From Paucibacter sediminis (GTDB lineage: Bacteria > Pseudomonadota > Gammaproteobacteria > Burkholderiales > Burkholderiaceae_C), in assembly GCF_030254645.1 (NCBI RefSeq), contig NZ_CP116346.1, forward strand, positions 558,001 through 622,000: a stretch of DNA of 64,000 nt, in the 5' to 3' direction. Each line of letters starts with the position of its first letter. The first letter of the stretch is position 1. The position numbers and the translations under genes are program-made. Positions 33,220-42,348 of the stretch are shown in pieces. The notes under the pieces were generated by a model. That model saw only the letters and a list, made by a program, of their open reading frames with translations, made no database searches and had not been told where the DNA came from.

Positions 33220-34431
33220 GTGGCGGCGACGGCGCAGCAGCGCCAGCATCGCCAGCGCGATCAGGCTGCCGAACACCGTCATCAGCGGCAGCAGCGGCGT
33301 GTCCAGCGCCAGCGCGCCGGCATAGGCGGCCAGCATCACGAGGATGCTGAGGTTCTCGTTGTAGCCCTGCACGGCGATCGAGCGGCCCGCCGTCAGCAGC
33401 TGGTAGCCGCGCTGCTGCAGCAGTGCATTCATCGGCACCACCAGCAGCCCGCCCACCGCGCCCACCCCCATCAGCATCGGCCAGGCCAGCGCCAGGCTGT
33501 CCACCCAGGTCATCGCCACCAGCAGCAGGCCCAGCAGCACGCCCAGCGGCAGCACGCGCGCGGCCCGGCTCATGGGTACCAGGCGGCCGGCCAGGGCGGC
33601 ACCGGCCACCACGCCCACCGCCACCACCGCCTGCAGATAGGCGCCCTGGTCCAGGCGCAGGTGCAACACCTGTTCCGCCCAGCGCAGCACCGCGAACTGC
33701 AGGGTCGCGCCCACGCCCCAGAACAGGGTGGTGACGGCCAGCGAGAGCCCGCCCTCGGCATCGCGCCAGAGCTTGCGGTTGGCGGCCATGAACTCGCGCA
33801 GCAGCAGGCGCGGCCGGCGCGAACAGGCCGGGTAGCGCGCGCCGCTGTCGCCCAGGCCCAGCTGCAGCAGCGCCGCCAGGCCATAGGTCAGCAGCAGCAA
33901 GGCCAGTGCGGCATGCAGCGGCTGGGCAAGACCTGACACCAGCGCGCCGAACCAGGCGCTCACCAGCGCCCCGCCCAGCACCGTGCCCAACAGGGCCGCA
34001 CTCACCACCGAGACCTCGATCCAGCCGTTCGCCGCCACCAGCTGGCGCGCCGGCACCAGCTCGGTGATGAGGCCGTACTTGGCCGGCGCATAGGCCGCTG
34101 CGCCCAGGCCCACCAGCGCGAACGCGGCGACCGGATGCAGGCCGGCGAACAGGGCCAGCACGCCCAGGGTCTTGAGGCCGTTCATCCAGGCCATCAGCCT
34201 GGCCTTGGGCATGGCATCGGCGAGCGGCCCGACAAAGGGCGCCAGCAGCACATAGGAGATCGTGAAGGAGAACTTCAGGAGCGGCGCCCACCAGCCGGGC
34301 TGGCCCTGGGCCTGCAGCAGGGCAATGGTGACGATCAGCAGGGCGTTGTCGGCCAGCGCCGACGCGAACTGGGCCGCGATCAGCAGGTGGAAACCGGGCG
34401 GCAGTTGTGACGGGCAGCGGGCGGCAGGCAT
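33181..34431 (-). CDS. lplT: LplT-like lysophospholipid transporter (MFS)
   Basis: 416-residue major-facilitator protein with about 12 membrane segments, similar to LplT, which flips lysophospholipids inward across the inner membrane for re-acylation. Landmarks: LLKFSFTISYVLLAPFVGPLAD, AAAYAPAKYGLITELVPARQLVAANGW and GYNENLSILVML. ATG 34431 is preferred over in-frame ATGs at 34455 and 34506, which have weaker context. There is no Aas acyltransferase domain or neighbour, so re-acylation must be encoded elsewhere. Confidence 0.87.
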   Translation of the reverse strand: MPAARCPSQLPPGFHLLIAAQFASALADNALLIVTIALLQAQGQPGWWAPLLKFSFTISYVLLAPFVGPLADAMPKARLMAWMNGLKTLGVLALFAGLHPVAAFALVGLGAAAYAPAKYGLITELVPARQLVAANGWIEVSVVSAALLGTVLGGALVSAWFGALVSGLAQPLHAALALLLLTYGLAALLQLGLGDSGARYPACSRRPRLLLREFMAANRKLWRDAEGGLSLAVTTLFWGVGATLQFAVLRWAEQVLHLRLDQGAYLQAVVAVGVVAGAALAGRLVPMSRAARVLPLGVLLGLLLVAMTWVDSLALAWPMLMGVGAVGGLLVVPMNALLQQRGYQLLTAGRSIAVQGYNENLSILVMLAAYAGALALDTPLLPLMTVFGSLIALAMLALLRRRRHSGRQDLAPQGQR

Positions 34432-34498
34432 GGGCCGATTGAGCCAGCCCCGCATGCCAGGCTGATGACAGTCACACAAGCTGCATAGACTGCGCGCG

Positions 34499-35518
34499 AT
34501 GAACACGACCCCTGCCAGCTACGGCGCCAGCCCCGACGGCCTGATCTGCGGTTACCGCTTCGAGCCCGGCCAGCCCGGCACGGCGATCGACACCGACGCG
34601 GCGCTGCAATGGCTGCGCCGGAGCGAGCCCGCCGCCGGCTTTGTGTGGCTGCACTTCAATCTCGCCCATGGCGCCAGCCTGGCCTGGCTGCAGGCCCATA
34701 CCGGCCTGCCCGAGGACTTCTACCAGGGCCTGCGCGAGGGTTCGCGCTCCACCCGCATCGCCCGCCATGGCGAGCATCTGCTGGGCGTGATCAACGACGT
34801 CACCTTCGACTTCAGCTTCGACCCCGAGGACGTGGCCACGCTGTGGCTGAGCCTGGAGGCCGGCCTGGTGATCACGGCGCGCAAGCATCCGCTGCGTTCG
34901 GTGGACCGGCTGCGCGCCGCCGCCAAGGCCGGCGAGGCGCTGGCCACGCCGCTGGCCCTGCTGGAGCATCTGCTCTCCGACCAGGCCGACGAGCTGCAGC
35001 ACATCGTGCGCACCGCCAGCGATCGGGTCGACGACATCGAGGACGAGCTGCTGGCGCGCCGCCGCCTGCAGGGCAGCGATGAACTGCCGCGCCTGCGTCG
35101 CCTCTCGGTGCGCCTGCAGCGCCTGCTGGCGCCCGAGCCGGGCGCGCTCCTGCGCGTGGTGGCGAATCCGCCGCGCTGGGTGAATGCGGCCGATCACGAC
35201 AGCCTGCGGCGCGTCAACGACGAGTTTGCGGTGGTGCTGCGCGACATCGCCTCGCTGCACGAACGCGTCAAGCTGCTGCAGGACGAGGCGGCGGCGCGCG
35301 TGGCCGAGGAGAACAACCGCAGCCTCTTCACCCTCACCATGGTGACCGTGCTGGCCCTGCCCATCAACCTGATCGCCGGCCTGATGGGCATGAATGTGGG
35401 CGGCATCCCGCTGGGCGAGCACCCGCACGGCTTCTGGCTGGTGCTGGGCCTGATTCTGGGTTTCACCGCCCTGCTGGGCTGGGTGGTGGTGCGGCGGCTG
35501 CGCGCCGGCCAGGGCTGA
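34499..35518 (+). CDS. CorA-family divalent cation transporter (ZntB-like)
   Basis: 339-residue 2-TM-GxN membrane protein. It has a long soluble cytoplasmic funnel domain, then TM1 with the signature GMN (LMGMNVGGIP) and a final TM. The loop GGIPLGEHPHG resembles ZntB (zinc efflux or uptake) more than Mg-transporting CorA. Single-gene unit, divergent from lplT. Confidence 0.88.
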   Translation: MNTTPASYGASPDGLICGYRFEPGQPGTAIDTDAALQWLRRSEPAAGFVWLHFNLAHGASLAWLQAHTGLPEDFYQGLREGSRSTRIARHGEHLLGVINDVTFDFSFDPEDVATLWLSLEAGLVITARKHPLRSVDRLRAAAKAGEALATPLALLEHLLSDQADELQHIVRTASDRVDDIEDELLARRRLQGSDELPRLRRLSVRLQRLLAPEPGALLRVVANPPRWVNAADHDSLRRVNDEFAVVLRDIASLHERVKLLQDEAAARVAEENNRSLFTLTMVTVLALPINLIAGLMGMNVGGIPLGEHPHGFWLVLGLILGFTALLGWVVVRRLRAGQG

Positions 35519-35531
35519 GGCGGGCCCCGGT

Positions 35532-36164
35532 TCAGCCCGGCGCCGGCCAGGCCCGCATGGCCGCGGCCGCGGTGGCCATCAGGGTCTCGCGGCTGGCGCC
35601 GTCGGCGGCCTGCATGGACATGCCGCGCAGCACCGCGACGTAGAAATTGCTCAGCGCCACCGCGTCGGTGCCGGCCGGCAGCTCGCCGCTCGTGATGCCC
35701 TGCTCGATGCGGCAGCGCATGCCCTCGTCGGCCTCGGCGCGGCGCTTGGACAGGGCCGCCTGGATATGGGCCGAGGCCTCGGTGCAGTTGGTGGCCGCCA
35801 TCGTCATCATGCAGCCCTTGGGATGGCAGGGCCGGGTCAGTTCCTCGGCCGATTCCTCCAGGCAGCGCTGGATCGCCAGGAAGGCGCTGGGCTCCTCGCG
35901 CAGGGCCCGCATATAGCCGCCACCGGGGCCGCTGGCATAGCGCTCGATGGCCTCCAGGAACAGGCGCTCCTTGTCGCCAAAGGCGGTGTAGAGGCTGGGG
36001 GCGGTGATGCCCATGGCGGCGGTCAGTTCGCTGATGGAAGCGGCTTCGTAACCACGCCGCCAGAACACGTGCATGGCCTGCTCCAGCGCCTGCTCGCGGT
36101 CGAATGACAAAGGCCGGCCACGGGGCTTGCAGGCCTTGGCGCAGGGGTCTTTGTTGATTTCCAT
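35532..36164 (-). CDS. TetR-family repressor of the adjacent RND efflux operon
   Basis: 210-residue regulator with an N-terminal helix-turn-helix (RGYEAASISELTAAMGITAPSLYTAFGDK) and a C-terminal ligand domain containing several Cys residues (CHPKGCMM, TNCTE), as in the TetR_C_16-like/AcrR group. It is divergent from the RND operon, with a classic promoter and inverted repeat between them, so it most likely represses that operon. Confidence 0.9.
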   Translation of the reverse strand: MEINKDPCAKACKPRGRPLSFDREQALEQAMHVFWRRGYEAASISELTAAMGITAPSLYTAFGDKERLFLEAIERYASGPGGGYMRALREEPSAFLAIQRCLEESAEELTRPCHPKGCMMTMAATNCTEASAHIQAALSKRRAEADEGMRCRIEQGITSGELPAGTDAVALSNFYVAVLRGMSMQAADGASRETLMATAAAAMRAWPAPG

Positions 36165-36184
36165 AGCGATCGATAATAAATGTC

Positions 36185-36213
36185 TTGACGCCTAAAAACA
36201 AGGCGACTACATT
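36185..36213 (+). promoter_or_regulatory. sigma-70 promoter of the RND operon
   Basis: TTGACG (36185-36190), a 17-bp spacer and TACATT (36208-36213) form a near-consensus -35/-10 pair in an AT-richer patch. The predicted start is at about 36220, with a ~220-base leader before the adaptor gene. Confidence 0.65.
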
Positions 36214-36225
36214 CCAGCCCATAAA

Positions 36226-36243
36226 CCGTAATGGTCGTTACGG
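36226..36243. promoter_or_regulatory. candidate TetR operator of the RND operon
   Basis: CCGTAA (36226-36231) and TTACGG (36238-36243) form an inverted repeat with a 6-bp spacer. It lies just after the predicted transcription start, where a bound repressor would block initiation or early elongation. Confidence 0.55.
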
Positions 36244-36440
36244 AATCATGAACGGGGAGTTTGCATGTTCGCCATTGTCGTCCCTGCGCGCGGTCGTTGT
36301 TGACCCTGCGGCCCGCCGTGCCCTGAAGCCCATTTCGCCGGCACGCTGAACCCTTTCGCACCCTTTGTTCGCCGGAGTCGCGTGACCCCGGTGCAGCCGC
36401 CGCTTTGTCCAAAAAAATCCCTGCCCTGGAGTCAGTCACC

Positions 36441-37679
36441 ATGTCTTCACAACACCACGCCACCCAAAGCAAGCGCCGCCTCTGGCTGGCCGGCTCGGCC
36501 TTCACCGCGCTGACCGCCCTCACCGCCATCTCGGCCGCCATCGTCGGCCTGAGCCCCGCCGAGGCCGAAGCACCGCCGGCCGCGCCGCCCGCCACCCCGG
36601 TCTCGGTGGCCACGGTGCAGGCCTCGGAAGTCGCCACCTGGGACGAGTTCTCCGGCCGCCTGGAGGCGGTGGAGCGCGTCGAGCTGCGTCCGCGCGTGCC
36701 GGGCACGGTGCAGACGGTGCATTTCCGCGAGGGCGCGCTGGTGCGCCAGGGCGATCTGCTCATCAGCCTGGACCCGGCGCCCTATGCCGCCGAGGTGGAG
36801 CGCGCCGAGGCCCAGGTGGCCGCCGCCAAGGCGCGCGCGCTCTACACCGCCAGCGATGTGGCGCGCGCCAGGGCGCTGTGGGCCGAACAGGCGATTGCCC
36901 AGCGCGAGTTGGACGAGCGCAGCAATGCGCAGCGCGAGGCCGATGCCAATCTGCGCGCCGCCCAGGCCGGCCTGCAGGCCGCCAGGCTCAACCTCGGCTA
37001 CACGCAGCTGCGGGCGCCGGTGGCCGGGCGCGTCGGCCGCCTGGAGATCACGGTGGGCAACCAGGTCGCCGCCGGCCCCAGCGCGCCCCTGCTCACCACC
37101 CTGGTGTCGGTGAGCCCGATCTACGCCAGCTTCGACGCCGACGAGCAGGTCATCGCCAAGGCGCTGGGCCAGCGCAAGCAGCTGGAGCGCATCCCCGTGC
37201 AGATGGGCACCATGGGCGCCGAGGGCACGCCGCTGGAGGGCCGGCTGCAGCTGATCGACAACCAGGTCAATGCCAGGAGCGGCACGGTGCGCGTGCGCGC
37301 CCTGTTCGACAACCAGGACGGCAGCCTGATGCCCGGCCAGTTCGCGCGCCTGCGCATGGGCCAGGCCGGCAAGACCTCGGCCCTGCTCGTCAACGAGCGC
37401 GCCGTCGGCACCGACCAGAGCAAGCGCTTCGTCTTCGTGGTGGGGGCCGACAACAAGGCCGAGTACCGCGAGGTCAAGCTGGGCGCGGCGGTGGATACGA
37501 AGAGCGGGCTGCGCATCGTCAGCGCCGGGCTGAAGGCGCAGGAGCGCATCGTCGTGAACGGCTTGCAGCGCGTGCGCCCCGGCGCGGCGCTGGCCCCCAC
37601 CCTGGTGGCGATGGATGCCAAGCCCGAGCTGCAGGCCAAGACCAAGCCGGCTGCGCCCGCAGCCGGCGAGAAGAGCTGA
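36441..37679 (+). CDS. RND efflux periplasmic adaptor (MexE-like)
   Basis: 412-residue membrane-fusion protein joining the inner-membrane pump to the outer-membrane channel. An N-terminal signal/anchor segment is followed by a Pro/Ala-rich stretch, the barrel-sandwich/lipoyl region (ELRPRVPGTVQTVHFREGALVRQGDLLISLDPAPY), an alpha-hairpin and the beta-barrel. There is no lipobox Cys. I chose ATG 36441; an in-frame start at 36405 would add 12 residues. It is first in a three-gene operon. Its MexE-type sequence suggests export of organic drugs or solvents. Confidence 0.9.
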   Translation: MSSQHHATQSKRRLWLAGSAFTALTALTAISAAIVGLSPAEAEAPPAAPPATPVSVATVQASEVATWDEFSGRLEAVERVELRPRVPGTVQTVHFREGALVRQGDLLISLDPAPYAAEVERAEAQVAAAKARALYTASDVARARALWAEQAIAQRELDERSNAQREADANLRAAQAGLQAARLNLGYTQLRAPVAGRVGRLEITVGNQVAAGPSAPLLTTLVSVSPIYASFDADEQVIAKALGQRKQLERIPVQMGTMGAEGTPLEGRLQLIDNQVNARSGTVRVRALFDNQDGSLMPGQFARLRMGQAGKTSALLVNERAVGTDQSKRFVFVVGADNKAEYREVKLGAAVDTKSGLRIVSAGLKAQERIVVNGLQRVRPGAALAPTLVAMDAKPELQAKTKPAAPAAGEKS

Positions 37680-37698
37680 GCCGCAGGAGCACATCCAC

Positions 37699-40600
37699 AT
37701 GAATCTCTCCAAATTCTTCATCGACCGGCCGATCTTTGCCGGCGTGCTCTCGGTGCTGATGCTGCTGGCCGGCCTGATCGCCGTGCGCGGCCTGCCGATC
37801 TCCGAGTATCCCGAGGTGGTGCCGCCCTCGGTGGTGGTGCGCGCCCAGTACCCGGGCGCCAACCCCAAGGTGATTGCCGAGACCGTGGCCACACCGCTGG
37901 AGGAGGCGCTCAACGGCGTGGAAGGCATGCTCTATATGGGCAGCCAGGCCACCACCGACGGGCTGATGACGCTCACCGTCACCTTCAAGCTCGGCACCGA
38001 CCCCGACAAGGCCCAGCAGCTGGTGCAGAACCGCGTCTCGCAGGCCGAGCCGCGCCTGCCCGAGGAGGTCAAGCGCCTGGGCGTCACCACCATCAAGAGC
38101 TCGCCCGACCTGACCATGGTGGTGCACCTGCTCTCGCCCAGCGGCCGCTACGACATGACCTATCTGCGCAATTACGCGCTCCTTAACGTCAAGGACCGGC
38201 TGGCACGCCTGCAGGGCGTGGGTGATGTGCAGCTGTTCGGCTCGGGCGACTACGCGATGCGCGTCTGGCTCGATCCGCAGAAGGTGGCCCAGCATGGGCT
38301 CTCGGCCGGCGATGTGGTGGCCGCGATCCGCAGCCAGAACATCCAGGCCGCCGCCGGCGTCGTCGGCGCCTCGCCCGGCCTGGCGGGCGTGGACACGCAG
38401 CTCTCCATCAACGCGCAAGGCCGCCTGCAGAACGAGGAGGAGTTCGGCGACATCATCGTCAAGACCGAGGCCGCAAATGGGTCCACGGCAATCACCCGCC
38501 TGCGCGAACTCGGCCGCATCGAGCTGGGCGCCTCGGGCTATGCGCTGCGCTCGCTGCTCGACAACAAGGACGCGGTGGCCGTGCCGATCTTTGCCGCGCC
38601 CGGCTCCAACGCGATCCAGATCTCCGACCAGGTGCGCGCCACCATGGCCGAGATCAAGACCCATATGCCCGAGGGCGTCGAGTACTCGATCGTCTACGAC
38701 CCCACCCAGTTCGTGCGCGCCTCCATCGAGTCGGTGGTGCACACCCTGCTGGAGGCCGTGGCCCTGGTGGTGCTGGTGGTGATCCTGTTCCTGCAGACCT
38801 GGCGCGCCTCCATCATCCCGCTGCTGGCGGTGCCGGTGTCGGTGGTGGGCACTTTTGCCGTCATGCATCTGTTCGGCTTCTCGATCAATGCGCTGAGCCT
38901 GTTCGGCCTGGTGCTGGCAATCGGCATCGTGGTGGACGACGCCATCGTGGTGGTGGAGAACGTCGAGCGCAATATCGAGGCGGGCCTCTCCCCGCGCGAC
39001 GCCACCTACCGCGCCATGCGCGAAGTGTCCGGCCCCATCATCGCGATCGCGCTGGTGCTGGTGGCGGTGTTCGTGCCGCTGGCCTTCATCAGCGGCCTCA
39101 CCGGCCAGTTCTACCGCCAGTTCGCACTGACGATCGCGATCTCGACGGTGATCTCGGCGATCAACTCGCTGACGCTCTCGCCCGCCCTCGCCGCCCTGCT
39201 GCTGCGCGGCCACGACGCGCCCAAGGATGCGCTGACGCGCGCCATGGACCGCCTGCTGGGCCGCTTCTTCGCCGGCTTCAACCGCCTCTTCAAGCGCGGC
39301 TCCGAGGCCTATGGCGGCGGCGTGCAGCGCGCCATCGCGCGCAAGGGCGCGATGCTGGCCCTCTATGCCGGCCTGGCCCTGCTGACCGTGGGCCTGTTCA
39401 AGGCCGTGCCCGGCGGCTTCGTGCCGGCGCAGGACAAGCAGTACCTGATCGGCTTTGCCCAGCTGCCCGATGGCGCCACGCTGGACCGCACCGAGGACGT
39501 GGTGCGCCGCATGAACGACATCACGCTCAAGACGCCTGGCGTCGAGCATGCGGTGGCCTTCCCGGGCCTGTCGATCAACGGCTTCACCAACAGCTCCAAC
39601 TCCGGCATCGTGTTCGCCACCCTGAAGCCGTTTGAAGAGCGCAAGGGCAAGGGCCTCAGCGCCGGCGAGATCGCCGGCGCGCTGAATGCGCAGTACGGCC
39701 AGATCCAGGACGCCTTCATCGTCATGTTCCCGCCCCCACCGGTGCAGGGCCTGGGCACCACCGGCGGCTTCAAGCTGCAGCTGGAAGACCGCGGCGGCCT
39801 CGGCTACGAGGCGCTGGACCAGGCCGTCAAGGCCTTCATGGCCAAGGCCTACCAGAGCAAGGAGCTGGCCGGCATGTTCTCCAGCTACCAGGTCAATGTG
39901 CCCCAGCTCTATGCCGACATCGACCGCAGCAAGGCGCGCCAGCTGGGCGTGGCGGTGACCGACATCTTCGACACCATGCAGATCTACCTCGGCAGCCTGT
40001 ATGTGAACGACTTCAACAAGTTCGGCCGTACCTATTCGGTGCGCGTGCAGGCCGATGCGGCCTACCGCGCGCGCGCCGAGGACGTGGGCCAGCTGAAGGT
40101 GCGCTCGGCCAGCGGCGAGATGGTGCCGCTGGCGGCGCTGATGAAGGTGCAGCATGCGGTGGGCCCGGAGCGCGCGATGCGCTACAACGGCTTCCTCTCG
40201 GCCGACATCAACGGCGGCCCGGCCGCGGGCTTCAGCTCGGGCCAGGCCCAGGACGCCATCAAGCGCATCGCCGCCGAGACCCTGCCACCCGGCATCAGCT
40301 ATGAGTGGACCGAGCTGACCTACCAGGAGATCCTGGCCGGCAACTCGGCGCTGTGGGTGTTCCCGCTCGCCATCCTCTTGGTGTTCCTGGTGCTGGCCGC
40401 GCAGTACGAGAGCCTGACCCTGCCGCTCGCCATCCTGCTGATCGTGCCGATGGGCCTGCTGGCCGCGATGACCGGGGTCTGGCTCACCAAGGGCGACAAC
40501 AATGTCTTCACCCAGATCGGCCTGATGGTGCTGGTGGGGCTGTCGGCCAAGAACGCGATCCTGATCGTCGAGTTCGCGCGCGAGCTCGAGTTCGCCGGCC

Positions 40601-40956
40601 ACACGCCGCTGGCCGCGGCCATCGAGGCGGCGCGCCTGCGCCTGCGCCCCATCCTGATGACCTCGATGGCCTTCGTGATGGGCGTGCTGCCGCTGGTGCT
40701 GGCCAGCGGTGCGGGCTCGGAGATGCGCTCGGCGATGGGGGTGGCGGTGTTCGCCGGCATGATTGGCGTGACCGCCTTCGGCCTCTTCCTCACGCCGGTG
40801 TTCTATGTGACGCTGCGCCGCCTCACGGGCAACCGCCCGCTCAAGCTGCATGGCGAGGTGCCGCATCTGGAGGCCTTTGCCGGCACGCCGGAGCTGCATC
40901 TCAGCGCTGGCGATGCCCGGCCCCTGCCGGCCGCACCGCGCCACCCAATCGACTGA
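37699..40956 (+). CDS. RND efflux pump, inner-membrane transporter (MexF/AcrB-like, HAE1)
   Basis: 1085-residue proton-driven pump with the typical start MNLSKFFIDRPIFAGVLSV, two large periplasmic loops and 12 membrane helices. The proton-relay Asp pair in TM4 is intact (GIVVDDAIVVVENVE). The C-terminal half repeats the fold (VLVGLSAKNAILIVEFARE). Its length and wording fit the MexF group of multidrug transporters. It starts 19 bp after the adaptor stop behind AGGAG. Confidence 0.95.
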   Translation: MNLSKFFIDRPIFAGVLSVLMLLAGLIAVRGLPISEYPEVVPPSVVVRAQYPGANPKVIAETVATPLEEALNGVEGMLYMGSQATTDGLMTLTVTFKLGTDPDKAQQLVQNRVSQAEPRLPEEVKRLGVTTIKSSPDLTMVVHLLSPSGRYDMTYLRNYALLNVKDRLARLQGVGDVQLFGSGDYAMRVWLDPQKVAQHGLSAGDVVAAIRSQNIQAAAGVVGASPGLAGVDTQLSINAQGRLQNEEEFGDIIVKTEAANGSTAITRLRELGRIELGASGYALRSLLDNKDAVAVPIFAAPGSNAIQISDQVRATMAEIKTHMPEGVEYSIVYDPTQFVRASIESVVHTLLEAVALVVLVVILFLQTWRASIIPLLAVPVSVVGTFAVMHLFGFSINALSLFGLVLAIGIVVDDAIVVVENVERNIEAGLSPRDATYRAMREVSGPIIAIALVLVAVFVPLAFISGLTGQFYRQFALTIAISTVISAINSLTLSPALAALLLRGHDAPKDALTRAMDRLLGRFFAGFNRLFKRGSEAYGGGVQRAIARKGAMLALYAGLALLTVGLFKAVPGGFVPAQDKQYLIGFAQLPDGATLDRTEDVVRRMNDITLKTPGVEHAVAFPGLSINGFTNSSNSGIVFATLKPFEERKGKGLSAGEIAGALNAQYGQIQDAFIVMFPPPPVQGLGTTGGFKLQLEDRGGLGYEALDQAVKAFMAKAYQSKELAGMFSSYQVNVPQLYADIDRSKARQLGVAVTDIFDTMQIYLGSLYVNDFNKFGRTYSVRVQADAAYRARAEDVGQLKVRSASGEMVPLAALMKVQHAVGPERAMRYNGFLSADINGGPAAGFSSGQAQDAIKRIAAETLPPGISYEWTELTYQEILAGNSALWVFPLAILLVFLVLAAQYESLTLPLAILLIVPMGLLAAMTGVWLTKGDNNVFTQIGLMVLVGLSAKNAILIVEFARELEFAGHTPLAAAIEAARLRLRPILMTSMAFVMGVLPLVLASGAGSEMRSAMGVAVFAGMIGVTAFGLFLTPVFYVTLRRLTGNRPLKLHGEVPHLEAFAGTPELHLSAGDARPLPAAPRHPID

Positions 40957-40966
40957 GGAGCCCATC

Positions 40967-42340
40967 ATGAGAAACAGACTAACGCCCTTGTTGTCGGCCC
41001 TGCTGCTGGCCGGCTGCGCCAACCTCGCCGTGCTCGAGCCCCATGCCATGCCGGCCACGCCGGCCGCCTTCGCGCATGCCGGCGCGGCCGGCCAGCCCAG
41101 CGCTGCGGCAGACGCCTGGTGGCAGGCCTTTGGCGACCCGCGGCTCGACGCCCTGACCGAACGCGCGCTGGCCCACAACACCAGCATCCAGCAGGCGGCC
41201 GCGCGCCTGGCCCAGGCCCGCGCACTCCTGCGCAACAGCGATGCGGCGCGTGCGCCGCAGCTCAATGTGAACGCGGGCGCCGCGCGCCAGGGTGGCGATG
41301 CCGCACGCGCCACCGGCACCGCCGGCACCCAGCTCACCGCCGGTGTGAGCCTGGCCTACGAGATCGATGTGATGGGCCGGCTCAGCCAGGCCAGCCAGGC
41401 CGCCAGCCTGGACGCGCAGGCGCGCGAGGCCCTGCTGCAGGCCACCCGGCTGCTGGTGCAGAGCGATGTGGCGCAGGCCTATTTCGCGCTGCGCGCGCTC
41501 GACGCCGAACGCGCGCTGATGCGCGACACCGTGGCCGCCTACCAAGCCACGCTGCTGCTCACCGAGAAGCGCCACGCCGCCGGCGACATCGCTGAGCTGG
41601 ACGTGGTGCGGGTGCGCACCGAGGTGGCGGCCACCCAGGCACAGGCGGTCGCGCTGGAACGCCGCCGCGCCGAGCTGCTGCATGCGCTGGCGCTGCTGGC
41701 CGGCGAGCTGCCTGGCAGCCTGGAACTCGCCGAAGCCACCTGGCCCGAGGCCCTGCCGCAAATCCCCGCCGGCCTGCCCAGCACGGTGCTGGCGCGCCGC
41801 CCCGATGTGCAGGCGGCGCAAGCCAGCCTGCGGGCCGCGCAGGCGCGCCTGGGCGTGGCGCAGAAGGCCTGGTTCCCCAGCCTGGCGCTCACCGCCTCGG
41901 CGGGCGGCGCCTCGCCCGAGCTCTCTGATCTGTTCAAGTCATCGGCCGGGCTGTGGGGCCTCAACGCGCTGCTGAACCTGCCGCTGCTGGACGGTGGCCG
42001 GCGCGCGGCCGGCGTGGAGAGCGCGGCGGCCCAGGCCGATGCCGCCGCGGCCAGCTACCGCGAGCAGGTCCTGCAGGCCTTCAAGGAGGTGGAGGACCAG
42101 CTCGTCGCGCTGCAGACCCTGGCCGAGCAGGCGCAGCTGCAGGCGCGGGCGGTGAGCTCGGCCACGCGCGCGCTGCAGCTCTCGGACGCGCGCTACCGCA
42201 ACGGCCTGGTGAGCCAGCTGGAGCTGCTGGACGCGCGCCGCAGCGAGCTGAGCCTGCGCCGCCAGGCCCTGCAGCTGCGCGCCGCGCAGTACCAGGCCAC
42301 GGTGGGCCTGGTGAAGGCGCTGGGCGGCGGCTGGGGCTGA
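40967..42340 (+). CDS. RND efflux outer-membrane channel lipoprotein (OprN/NodT family)
   Basis: 457-residue TolC-like channel. A lipobox LLAGC gives acylated Cys17, followed by the two OEP repeats. The family pattern VLARRPDVQAAQASLRAAQARLGVAQKAWFPSL is present. It completes the tripartite pump with the two preceding genes, 10 bp after the pump gene. The end faces the convergent regulator gene with an 8-bp gap. Confidence 0.93.
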   Translation: MRNRLTPLLSALLLAGCANLAVLEPHAMPATPAAFAHAGAAGQPSAAADAWWQAFGDPRLDALTERALAHNTSIQQAAARLAQARALLRNSDAARAPQLNVNAGAARQGGDAARATGTAGTQLTAGVSLAYEIDVMGRLSQASQAASLDAQAREALLQATRLLVQSDVAQAYFALRALDAERALMRDTVAAYQATLLLTEKRHAAGDIAELDVVRVRTEVAATQAQAVALERRRAELLHALALLAGELPGSLELAEATWPEALPQIPAGLPSTVLARRPDVQAAQASLRAAQARLGVAQKAWFPSLALTASAGGASPELSDLFKSSAGLWGLNALLNLPLLDGGRRAAGVESAAAQADAAAASYREQVLQAFKEVEDQLVALQTLAEQAQLQARAVSSATRALQLSDARYRNGLVSQLELLDARRSELSLRRQALQLRAAQYQATVGLVKALGGGWG

Positions 42341-42348
42341 GCCCAGCC

